Below, piece by piece: positions 26,333-37,220 of a stretch of DNA of 64,000 nucleotides. Numbering within the stretch: the stretch's first letter is position 1; each line of letters opens with the position of its first letter. The notes beneath the pieces were generated by a model. It was not told where the DNA came from, ran no database searches, and saw nothing but the letters and a program-made list of their open reading frames with translations. The DNA lies in the NCBI GenBank assembly GCA_030998015.1, contig JARWMV010000035.1:91200-155199 (forward strand), read 5' to 3'. The translations under genes were made by a program, and so were the position numbers. Source of the DNA: Ceratorhiza oryzae-sativae. Taxonomy: Eukaryota > Basidiomycota > Agaricomycetes > Cantharellales > Ceratobasidiaceae.

Positions 26333-26931
26333 TCATCGCTACCAGCGGGATGAGCGGGTCAGCGTTTGCGGTGGTTGAGGACGAGAAATGACGCTGTGGC
26401 AACCAGCCAGTGGACCCTGACTAGGGGCGCAATTGAGTGCGGCATAAGAGGAAGTTGCCCTTGGGTGGCAACATAATGGAATGTGGCTGGTAGTCCGGGG
26501 TTTGTGGCTAGCTTGGTCAAGCGCGCTTTTGGAGGTTAGGCGCCGGCATCAATGATTAGCCTGACGAGCCTGGCTTTCAAGCGCAGAATGGGACAAGTGG
26601 AAAGCCTGGGTGGCCGGGACATGCACATGGATGAGCACGATGAGCAGCTCTACCTGCGCCTGAATAAAATGTATTTTTATGAGAATAGTAAATAGATTAG
26701 CCGCCTTTGCATGAAAGTCCTGGGTCAAGTGCAGTTGAAATTGAGGTACTGCGGAAACTGAGATAGATCAATTTGTTACAAACATGGTCGCTGTTGACAA
26801 CAACCTGGTAGAAAGGAAACAGGCGAATTGAGAATCGGGAAATACAACAAGGAGCGAGGAGCTATCGGGCGTGGGTGATGATAAACAACGAAAGCAAGCA
26901 TGGATAGGCAAAGGATGGCGGTTATTGGGGT
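26333..26931. other. Intergenic region, no gene seen
   Basis: Between the jacalin-like copy B and the DUF2015 gene; short frames only. Confidence 0.45.
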
Positions 26932-27457
26932 TTACAAGCGAGTGATGGCCTTGGAGTCAAGAGGCATGCCTATAGAGGTCGGTTTAGCTGGAAAGACATG
27001 CTAGCGATACGAGAAGTCTTACCAGAGGGGTCGATGCCGTTTGCAGCAAGGTAGCGCTTGTGCCGAATGAGCCGCGCCTCATCAAAGCTACCCACCACGT
27101 CAGCTGGCATCCCTAACACGATGAATCCGAGCTCACCTGACGCCCTCCTCGCTCATGATCCTCTTGACCTCCTCTGCCCCAGCCTCGTCTAGTCCTTGTC
27201 TCGAATCCCCGCCCGTGATGTTCAGGCTCTCGATGTCAAAGTGGGCAGACGTGAGCCCTGCGTGTGCCTGATCTTCAAAGGAGGATAGGGGCATGTAATG
27301 TTGCATTCGGGCGGGTAGACGGGGTGCAATGGAGCGACGGTGGTAGTAGGCCACTGGTTACGGACATTGTTAGCCTCAGCCGAAGATGAGGAATCGGGGC
27401 GGACCCACCGAGAAAGACGAGCGCGACAAACGACGCAAATGAAAGCAGGTAGAACAT
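26932..27457 (-). CDS. DUF2015 family fungal protein
   Basis: Small fungal-specific protein of unknown function. Exons 27409-27457, 27137-27353, 27023-27087 and 26932-26969 join in phase (GT-AG introns of 49-55 nt), giving 122 aa. An N-terminal signal anchor or peptide (MFYLLSFASFVALVFL) is followed by YYHRRSIAPRLPARMQHYMPL, a region of acidic helices, and the diagnostic C-terminus SFDEARLIRHKRYLAANGI followed by DPSGMPLDSKAITRL, which is the DUF2015 signature. An in-frame ATG 12 nt upstream (27469) is an alternative start; 27457 is chosen because it places the hydrophobic segment at the N-terminus as in the family. Confidence 0.85.
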
Positions 27458-27996
27458 CCTGGGTTGCATCGTCGTTGTCAGAACACGGCTCGACACAGAT
27501 ACCCACGACTTACTCGAGCGAAACGGAAACTGAGGTGAACGGGTGTCGCAGTTGGCTGTGAGATCGCAGGCTGACGTCAGCCGCCGTAATATCACGTGAA
27601 GGCCCTGTTGCAATTCACCATAATTCAAGCTATTATAATCGCCGGTCCAAGTCTCGTGTTGCAAAGCAGATTTAGGCATGTGCCGACTTGGCAGGGGTAC
27701 GGACATGAACACAATAGCCAGCTTCGCAAATGCTTATCCTCTCGTCGGCTCGTCAAGATTCAGTAGCCACATATACCGGCGGACAGCTCAATTAAAACGC
27801 CTGGTCTGTTGCAAAAGTATGATACATGCTTGGTCGATGTTCGATGACGACGCATCTAGTCGCCAGTGCATGCAAGCACACAACCCACAAAGCACGTGAC
27901 ACCAGGCGCGTCTCCGCAGAACATCGACGAGGTAAATAACCAGACTCGGATCTCGACTCTCGCTTACTCGGTTCATTGGAAAGTAATATATCGACT
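27458..27996. other. Divergent intergenic region
   Basis: Lies between the DUF2015 gene (minus) and the F-box gene (plus). No further gene seen; it probably holds both promoters. Confidence 0.45.
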
Positions 27997-29600
27997 ATGG
28001 AGTCTTGGAACCGATGGAAAGCAGCTCAAATCGCTCTTTCCTCGGCCGTACAGGAATTCCTCAGTGCCTCTGAAGCGCTCGAGGCAACCGTGAACCAGCC
28101 TCACGGGCAGCTGCTAGTATCGGAGGATGCCATATTGGCCGTAAATGCCAGCCGTCCTACTATTTCCGGGCCAGCCAACAGCGACTAGATGATTCGAAAA
28201 CATTTATACACAAAATTAGGAACAGCTCGAGTACCCTAGTTCGCATCAACGCTCTACCCATTGAGATCCTCATAACCGTATTTCGCATGGCAATATCCTC
28301 CTGTTGTGAATCTGTTTCGCGCTTCAAGCCGCATCCGTGGGTGGATTTCCGTGGAGAAGAATGGCGGCCCTCATGGACCGGAACTCCGCTGTTTATCTTG
28401 ACACACACTTGTTCTCGATGGCGTAGAATCGTTCGAAGCAATAAATTCCTTTGGTCTCATATCGATGTTGTTGTCAACGAGAACTATGCCGGTCAAACCC
28501 GCTTTTCCTGGCTCACGCATACCCAACTTGAATTGGCACGAGGAGCTCCGCTCCATTTCCATTTTGATCCCGAACTCTCATCCTGCAATCAAGCGGAGAT
28601 AAACGCACTCATCGGTCCTCATATGCCTAACGCCGCCTCGTTTCAGTTTGACACGATGAGTAGGGCTCAAGATATTATCACTGTATTTGATATATACGCA
28701 AATTCTGGCAGCCCGGCTTTGATCAAATCCTTCATTGTACCCCAACTTATCTGCAAGGGTTCCCTCATATCTGACAAGGCCAAAAAATTCAACTGGCCCA
28801 TAGGGCTACTAGTCGCACTCACCGAGCTGCAGCTAGGCGAATTAGTCATTACCGATTTTTCGATAAATCGAGTGGCACAAATATTGGCTAGTGCACCGTC
28901 TCTTGAGGTTGTCCGACTTTTCGGGGTTCAGCCTTGGACAGACGGGAGGGAACATTCTTCAGCACCAATTACCCTGCACAATCTGCGTCTGCTAGACATC
29001 GAGGACACCGTGTTCCATTCCTCGTCTCTTTATATATTCCTTTCAATGATTCACCCAGGGTCAAACCCACTGGACCTTCGAATACCTATACCAGAATCTG
29101 AAGACGATTTCAATCTAGCTAAATCGTTCCTCCTGCGCTCTAATGTCAAATCAATAACCTGCAAGGTACGCGACGCCACCAAACCCAATATCCTAGCCGA
29201 TTGCATATCCCTTTTGCCAAATCTCTCTGCGATATTCTTACACGCGATGCAAGAAAGGGATCCGAAGATACTTCCCATTGAAGCTCTGCTGAACCGTACA
29301 GGAGAGAGGACGTCCCCAAAATTCCCAAACATCAAGGTGGTCGGCTTGGCGTCGCATAGAAAATGGGACTCTGAAATCGTGGATTGTATCAAGGATCTGG
29401 TGACAGCATATTCGCTGAGGCTCCTCGTACTGGACAAGGAGTATGAATACCATCTAGGTCAAGACTACCAGTCGTGGAAATGGTTATGTGATCATGCTGT
29501 GTTTACTGTGAGAGCTCAGCCAAGATTTGTCATGCCGCAGCCCGAATGGGACTTGTTTATGGAGGATCATGTAATTCGAGAACTCCCAGTGAATGCATGA
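27997..29600 (+). CDS. F-box/LRR-like protein
   Basis: Likely substrate-recognition subunit of an SCF ubiquitin ligase, from an expanded basidiomycete family. Exon 1 (27997-28140) encodes a helical N-terminus (MESWNRWKAAQIALSSAVQE). A 41-nt GT-AG intron leads to exon 2 (28182-29600), in phase; 520 aa. The F-box starts INALPIEILITVFRMAIS, followed by the usual TCSRWRRIVRSNKFLWSHIDV, then about 330 residues of irregular leucine-rich sequence (SLEVVRLFGV, HNLRLLDIED, LLPNLSAIFLH). Intact, in contrast to the relic at 4992-6200, which shares the N-terminal style and the W-SHIDV motif. The substrate is unknown. Confidence 0.75.
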
Positions 29601-30558
29601 AGTGGTAGACATGTTCACCAACTTTATGTTATACTAACCGGCATTCATTGATCTCGATAACCCCGTAAATAGTTTGTATACTTTCTTTCACGCTTATGGC
29701 ACAATTCGGTCAAAGAAACCTGAGATGACTGTTTGGTCTGTCGTGTCTTCATCTGAAACGTGGCGAGGCAGATTGTTCATGAACAACTCTTGCCATCTGT
29801 GAGGACTTCGAGATCCAGGAGTTCGCCAGTACCAACCAGTTCACGAAGTGCTATTTTACATTACAGTTACAAATATATTCCCCCTGGGATCACGAGCATC
29901 ATTCACGAAGATTATCCCATACCAAATAACTTATACGTGTGGTCTGAAAGTTTCCTTCCAAGTTGCATCCAGACGACTGTACTAGACTTGTATAGATATG
30001 AATAAAGCACCTCGCAAGGCCATGCGTCCTAGCCAGCTCAGATTTTTCAGACTGTTTATCATTGATGATGCGCCTCGATAGCGGAGTGGCGTGGGTGAAT
30101 GTCTTTGGAAAAGGCTGATATCGGTAGCCGACGAATTCGCTGGTGCAAAACCAAGTGCACGCATAAGCCGCTAGTATACTATCGGAATACACAGGACTTC
30201 ACTTGATCTATTGTAAACACAGCTCGTTTACTATCGGCGGAGGTATTGGATCGAAATACATGACCTATGGATTCTGGTTAGGTACGCACGCAACTCAGAG
30301 TGACAACGGACTTCTGTTGAAAGAATGGCTCTCTTTTGGGGGTCGTAATGCGTGGCGTGTGCCTCCTGACTACCTTCCGTCGAATCATAGAACAAGGCTA
30401 GAGGTTGCACGCATACAAATTCATCTTGTACCTTTCCGCCGTTTGCCCGAGAACCGAATTACCTGAAACCATCGGCGTAGGGCCATGTGGATGACCGGGT
30501 CTGATCATTTCTGCCCTGACCCAGCCACGTGATTTACTAGGTTTTACTCCTGACCACG
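29601..30558. other. Intergenic region, no gene seen
   Basis: About 1 kb with only short frames. No repeat or RNA gene identified. Confidence 0.45.
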
Positions 30559-32542
30559 ATGGCCCACAAGACGGCAGTAGACATCGACTTGTTACTTGCC
30601 ACGCTCGAGGTGGGGCTCTCATTTGGCTAATTAACCCCACTCATGGATCAACTTCCAGACCAAATACCCCAGAGTCGATGCGAGCCTAATTGCTGCGCTC
30701 CTTTTGGATGTTGACCAAGACCAGCCTGGCCAAATCGACAATCTCCATTCCACACTTGCTACCTTATCTTGCTCTCCAGACGATACCCAATTCGCATCCT
30801 TGGCTCTAGAACATGCGTCTCTTACATCCTCCAGCTCGCTTTCCGATCCCCTAAACGAGACCTTGAGTTCACCTACGTCCGGCTCATCGATAGCATCCTT
30901 CTCTACTCCTCTGGGATTTCTTCAAACCCTATTTCCCCATCTTTCTTCGACTACTCTACAGTCCAACCTAGACGAACGTGGTGTAGATAACCTCGATCAG
31001 ATTGTCGACTCGCTACTATCCGATGACTACATCAGGGAGCTGCAAGAATCGGAGATCGACCTTCAGGGTGAGCAGGTTGCTGCCTCAGACATAGTCACTG
31101 AATGGGCAGCTGTCGCGAAGAAACCACTGGAAGTGGGCTCTCCGGCTGTGCGACGAAAATCCAAATCGAAGAAGAAAGGAACAATAGTTATCGGAGATGT
31201 TCGCCATCGACATCTTGTCCCATCCCGCACGGCTCCTCGCGGCCAACCCACCGATTCCGTCGACCCATGGACCTATGTCGACTCTTTAGCCACTCGGCTG
31301 AATGCTATATTGCCGAATGTGTCAACGTCCGTCTTTTCGTCAGCATTTCACAACCCCGCACATCCAACTCCAGCTGTGGCAATTCGTGCCACCCTGGAGT
31401 CGCTTAGCCACAGGAATACTGTTGATGACTTCGCACTTTCCGCCCTCCTTGCACTTCTCGATGCGGAATCAGAAGACATACCTGATGCCAACTTGTGCCT
31501 TCGGGCGACTGCTTCCGAGCCCAATGATGCATACCACCTGGTCGAAATTTTGAAAGAAATTGATGAACGCCTACCAGTAATCTCTCACACACGTGCATCG
31601 GCCCCAATCATGCAGCACGAGTCGCGCCCCAGTGCCTCCACCAGATGCTCCACCCGTGCCCCAGATCAGAAGACCATCTCTAACCCAGAACTTGCCGCCC
31701 GCCCCAGCGTCGCCGGCCAAATCTGCGTACGATACTCTCCCGGTTAAAACAAAAGCAAAGCCTACGACATTCTCTCATTCAGCTTTTATTCTTGGACCTA
31801 GTGGATGGAATAGTTCGACAGGCGTGCTAGAGGAGAAGCTCTCGGGAATCAATGAAGATGATCCAAGTGCTTGCCTTGACGAGGCAGCGTACTGGCAGGA
31901 GAAACGTCGTGCTGTAAGCCCTGAACGTCTCCCCCTAGGTCTCATGACCTCCTGACCCAATAATTCAGGCTCTCAAACAAGCGTCCGAACTGTACACACG
32001 ACAAAAGCACCAGCACGGACGAGAGGGCGCGCTGTATTACTCCCAAAGGGCTCAGGAATTTGCAACGAAAGAAAAAGAATGGAGAATGAAGGCGGCAAAG
32101 GCGGGCGTGAAAGCCAGGCGAGAACGGTCCGCGGCAGTTCTCGGGCTCCATTAGGATTTTCAACTAACACAGCTGAATAGGTCGCCTCACAACGCCATAG
32201 ACTTGCATGGATTAACGGTCAGTCAATCGCTGGAGATTGTGCGAGAAGGTGTAAATGCTTGGTGGAACTCCGCTGGAGCGGGTAAGTTTCGGTGTTCCTC
32301 TCTGAATATCCTTCCCGTCCTAAGACCTATCAACGTTAAATTCCGTACGAGCTGACCCGATTTATTTGGCATAGGGACAACTCCAACAGCCCCCCTTCAA
32401 ATCATCACCGGGCAAGGTCGACACTCAAAGGGGAATATTCCCGTTATCGCACCGCAGTATGAAATTTCTTGGGCGCGAAGGCTGGCTTGCACACAAGCGC
32501 GAAGGCGTCGTATATGTTACCGGAGTAACAACTAAACGATAA
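30559..32542 (+). CDS. DUF1771-Smr domain protein (CUE-like N-terminus)
   Basis: Cytoplasmic Smr-domain protein; eukaryotic relatives act as nucleases or RNA-quality factors. Exons: 30559-30609, 30659-31576, about 31665-31913, 31969-32126, 32181-32281, 32375-32542. The N-terminal half has two helical UBA/CUE-like segments (LGFLQTLFPHLSSTTLQSNL and FSSAFHNPAHPTPAVAIRATL). DUF1771 follows (ALKQASELYTRQKHQHGREG ... ALYYSQRAQEFA), then Smr with the signature AIDLHGLTVSQSLEIV and GQGRHSKGN. The acceptor of intron 2 is uncertain. Near 32451-32461 the frame ends early, while the adjacent frame continues MKFLGREGWLAHK and GVVYVTG, the expected Smr ending, so a small frame break is likely there. Confidence 0.78.
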
Positions 32543-33021
32543 ACGAAAAGATCAGCGATAGATTCTCCGAGGCCAAACACCCCTCAGGTTCCCTCGGTTG
32601 GCCTTGTATTGCTGGTTTCATACCCATTTTTGCTTTCTATATCATCCTTCTTTCGGTAACCCTATTGGTTTTCTCCTTGTTTTTCCACGGCACTCATGCA
32701 TTTACATTGGACGTCCAACCAGCGCTCGCGACTGCACGATCGGGATACCCTCATTTCTCTTGAATGTGAGCCACTACTGTATCGTTAGTCCTCTCGAACC
32801 TGAAGGCCTTAGAGTCCCTGTATCCGTTTGCGCACTGTGGCTCATTTCTGTATCTTCAGCGTTCGGTCACCAGTTGTTGTGCTGGCCTGTATTTCCTGGA
32901 TTATTATTCATAATTTTCTCAAGACTGAGTGAATGGTGGCTGTGTGGTGTTACATTGATGTAACGCCACTTTGCATTTAGCCATAGCACAATTTTCTCTC
33001 AAATACATTCTTCGCTTGTAT
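32543..33021. other. Convergent 3' region
   Basis: Between the Smr gene (plus) and the triple-kinase gene (minus). T-rich; a 121-codon frame at 32598 has no domain and is not called. Terminators of both genes are expected here. Confidence 0.45.
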
Positions 33022-36000
33022 CTAGTGCCGAATCAATTCAGTGAAACGCATGGCGGAAATTCGGTTGTAGGATGGGATAGTCCAAAGCTGGTTAGCGATC
33101 GCCAATAGTTGAGCGGGGCAGTCTTCGAGGGAGTATGGCTTGTCTCCCGCGATTATATTAGATATTGCATTCGGCGAGTCGTAATTAGCGAATGGCAAAG
33201 TATTGGTCCAAATCTATGAGATGCGTCCTTAACACCGGGCGCGATTCGGATAGGTTTGAGTACGAAGTCCTTACTGCGATCATCAGACATCCAAGAGACC
33301 ATATGTCGGCAAACTGCGTGGGATTTGGCCAGCCTGAGTCCGCTTCACCCTCAAAAAACTCCGGGGCATGCCAACGGGACGGGTATGGAGCTATGGGCGG
33401 GGCAAAAATCACTGGAGCTTCAAGAACATTATCGGCGGGCGCATACTGGCAAGCAAACTCAAAGTTGCTGAGCTTGAGCATGCCTTGGTTGTCTACGAGT
33501 ATGCTTTCCTGAATCAAAGCAATCTGACATTTCCTCATCGATACTCAGAGGTCGACTCACCATTGATAAATTTCCGTGAACAATCGGGCCTTGAGGAATA
33601 TCGTTGTGCAAGTAATGAATCGCCTTCCCTAGCTGCTCAAGCTATATAACCTATTAAACACTAGCATTTAGCCTCTATACGCAAGACGAACCATACTGCG
33701 TTTGGCGCTTGCATCAAGGTTGGGAAATTCTTGGTCGTAGTACTGAGATTAGTTAGCAATTAATTATTAAGCACTGTCTTATCCCGACGTCATTGAACAC
33801 CAATTATTTACCTCTTGGAGCTTTCCCTTGGAGTGGTACTCTAGGACAATACCAGGGACTCCATGCAGCCGCATGTATTGCTGATCAAACCCGATCAGTG
33901 AGCATATATTCGAATGTTTGATTTGCTTGAGTAGTAGAATCTCGTGCCGAATTGCCTGTTTCATGCGATCAGAACCCCTCGCTTGACGACAACAGTAACA
34001 GACCTGGCGGGCAGCATAGTTAGACTCGTACCGAGGTGTCAGTTGGACACCTTTGACCACAACCTATGGTCAATCCAGTTCGTTGTATGGGAGAAAAATA
34101 GAATATTGGAGAATTCTCACCTCAATGCTGAACCGAAAGAGGCCCTGAGAGAGTGTGGTTCTGAAAACAAGAGATAGAAAAAGGTGCGGTGACTTTTAGA
34201 AGCTCAGCCACACCTACTTCCAGCACCAGAGCTCAATATAAGTTGTTCGAACGCCTCTTCCGTCGTACGCGCCTCTGGCATCGCCCTATACATAACCGAA
34301 GCAATCGTGTGTTAAAAAAAGGGTACAAACCTCCATACCCCCCTCGACCAGCTCAAGCTGACGCCGTAGTTCCTTGTTTCAGACTTTCTAATTCGGCCAG
34401 TTAGATCTTGAACGCCCGCGATACGCCAGCTGTCATAGACCCCTAATCGTTCCGACATATCTGAGCTATCCTCGATCTCACGCAGAAACTGAGTCGCCGA
34501 GAGTCTATGTGATGCTGTGACACTCCAGCAGCGCAGAATGGAAGACCATATCCCATTAGTTAGCCAAAGTGAGTCCTCGGGGATTGTGTTGGTATCCAAG
34601 TCATCCGGATCGGCCAACTGACTTGGTTCATTTGGAGTAGCGCCTTTGACAATTTGTAGCGCTACATCATGTTCGGATGCGTGAAGTGGGTAAGGCTCCA
34701 AACCAGTGAATATCTTTTTGCCAACATTATATCAACGATTGAGCAAATTGTTCATGAAAGCGTACACTGACCCAGAATGCAACATTCCCAAACGCCCACA
34801 TATCGGATTCTGGAGTGGGCCGGGCATTTTCTTGTAGAAGCTCGGGACTCATGTAGCGGGCGGAAATGGTGCTGTTCTCGAATAAAGTTTTTCGTTCCTT
34901 CAGAGGGATGCTTTGGATAAGTCTTGAAAAGCTAAACGAAGTTAATTTCAGATTTCCGTCACGGTCCACCATTATGTTTCTCTGGATCAAAGCAGATATG
35001 AATAATGAGAATCGAAGGCGCTCGCGGCATACCGGAGTCAAATCTCCGTGAGGCATTGGGGATATCAGGCTATGCATATATTCAAGCCCGTTCAAGATGT
35101 GGATCATCTGAACAAGATGAAATGAGATGACGCTTTTACGAAGGCCGTCATAGTGAGCGCATACGTATCGTGTGTATAAGGCTTCGTCTTGAGCCATTTT
35201 ATTCTTGTACTAATGATAGATTGCTCATAAATTACATATTCACTCCTGAAAACTACACGTACCAGTACAAAATTTCCTTGATCACAGCACTCCAATACGT
35301 AACCGAAATGCTGGCCGTAATTCGAGTCGATCCCCAGGATCCTTACCACGTTTTGGTGCTGAAAAGGAAATCTTTCCTTTAGAGTCTGGCGCATTACCTT
35401 GGCGCGATATCTACCGGCATCAGCCTGGCAAGCGAGTGGGGACGGACGCGGAATTCCTACGTTTTCAAGTGCATAATGAGCCAAAGCCGAGTCGTTAGAA
35501 CCCTCCACGATTGAGAAGGATTTCACTACATAGCGGGGAAGCCTTTTTGGTTTGGTGGCGTCGAATTCGTCAATACCGTAATATCTAGACAGGGTGGGGT
35601 GAGTCGAGGGGAATGTCTATCAACATGTGTATCAAAGCTTACGCTATTATGTTCGAGTTTCTTCCTCCCGGTAGAGACCCCTTCCCGAGGCTCTTTGACA
35701 ATTGTGCATAATCCCTTAGCCCTGGAGGTAGCGCCACAGGTTCTGCGTTCATCGGTAGGGCAGGCCGTTCAGGGGTCGCAGCCGCTGGGTTCACGAGCCC
35801 CTGGACTACTAGCGTGTGTATAGACTCCAGCAACTTACTGGAAGTCGGCCGCTGGTTTGGGTTTGCGTACCAACACGTTTTTACCACGCTCCAGAGAACG
35901 TCGTTTAAGCAACCGGCGGCGTTTGGGTATTCGGGCTTGACGCTAGGTATGACGCCCCCCCTGATGGCTGAGGATACGAGGAATTCAGATTGAATAGTGT

Positions 36001-37220
36001 GGTAAGGATGAAGTTGAGAGAGGATCTTCCATCGGCTCAGTCGTCGCGAACAAACACGGCCGAAAAAAAAACGACGGGTGGCGTACCTCTAGTGCCAGGC
36101 ATCCGAATGCCCACACATCGGAGAATATGGTTGGTTTAGTCTTGCTTGTGCGGAAGAATTCAGGGGACATGTATCGAGTGGTCGCTTGAAAGCTCGAGGA
36201 GCTGTTGGAATAACCTGGGTGGCTTTTGGGGTAGTCTCCAATGTAGTGAGAGTGACCAAAGTCACATATTTTAGGGACACCGTTACTCGTTACGAGCACG
36301 TTGGCCTGTCGGAGTCTAAAATTGACTTTGGTGAAAGATTGCCGCAAGGTTTGCACTCACAGGCTTCAGGTCGCCATGCACAATTGAAAGCTCGTGCATG
36401 TAAGTAAGGCCTTGGAGTGTGCCAAGGATCTGGAGAGAATGCTGTACACCGGAAATTAAAACACGAGCACCACAGGCACTTACAATCTCAATTCGCCGTG
36501 GCTTGCTTTCGTAATCTTGGAGATACTGGCAATGGTGGGGTTAACGGATCCGGCAATCAAATAAGACATACTTACCGATGACAACGATCCCGTACAGTAC
36601 TCGCTTACGAAATCTAGCAGCCCATTGACAGAATCAATTACGCCTAGCAGAGGAAGTATATGCGGGTGAATATTTGAATTCGCTTGAAGAGAAGACCATA
36701 TGCTGAGCTCCCGGAGTATTCTCTACCGCAAGGCAACCATCTTGAGTAACGCGAGCAAAAGGGTCAGAACACGGTTCAGCTCACACTCTCCACCTTTGCG
36801 GCCACAGCTCTTGTCGCCTCACCATACAGTTGTACGCGAATATGTTTGACGGCGACCTGCACCAGGTCAAGGTGAATATTAGCACCCCCCTTGTTTTCAA
36901 ATACACGCACATGGATCGGGGGTGGTTTCCCATTCGGCAGCAATACACCGCTAAGAAAGTTTAGTTTTTGACTCTTGTGCAGGAAATAGGTCTTACCGAT
37001 ACACGTTGGCGTCTCCGCCTTTGGCGATTTCATCCGGTTCGATGGATATATCTGACTTGGATATACGAGCGACCTCGACTTTCAGCATGAGAGTCCCCAG
37101 GTGGTCAAAAGGCAGCGAGGCGGGCCAAGGGGTCGAAACTACTTTCATTGGGAATGATGTGCAAATATGATATTGGCAAATCCTAGAACATGATGATAGT
37201 TTGAAGGCTCTCGTTGACAT
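33022..37220 (-). CDS. Triple tandem kinase protein: one kinase plus two pseudokinases
   Basis: Twenty exons join in phase on the minus strand: 36997-37220, 36911-36950, 36794-36856, 36576-36722, 36484-36525, 36361-36441, 36087-36305, 35643-36025, 35263-35584, 35165-35209, 35033-35107, 34772-34981, 34331-34713, 34214-34285, 34121-34160, 33812-34063, 33692-33742, 33561-33641, 33275-33508, 33022-33213; 1,051 aa. Kinase 1: glycine loop KGGDANVYRG, Lys92 in VAVKH, HGDLKP (Asp195), DFG at 214-216, MSPEF. Kinase 2: Lys421 in VVKSF, HGDLTP, but TSFSFS replaces DFG. Kinase 3: Lys786 in VVVKG, HGNLSM replaces HRD and SNFEF replaces DFG. All keep the alphaF motif (DVWAFGC, DMWAFGN, DIWSLGC). Domains 2 and 3 look like pseudokinases. 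The start is provisional; a frame opening at 37399 may supply an upstream exon. No membrane segment. Confidence 0.8.

Noticed and set aside
32598..32963. 121-codon hydrophobic frame
   Set aside because: Lies in a T-rich convergent 3' region; the apparent hydrophobicity follows from base composition.
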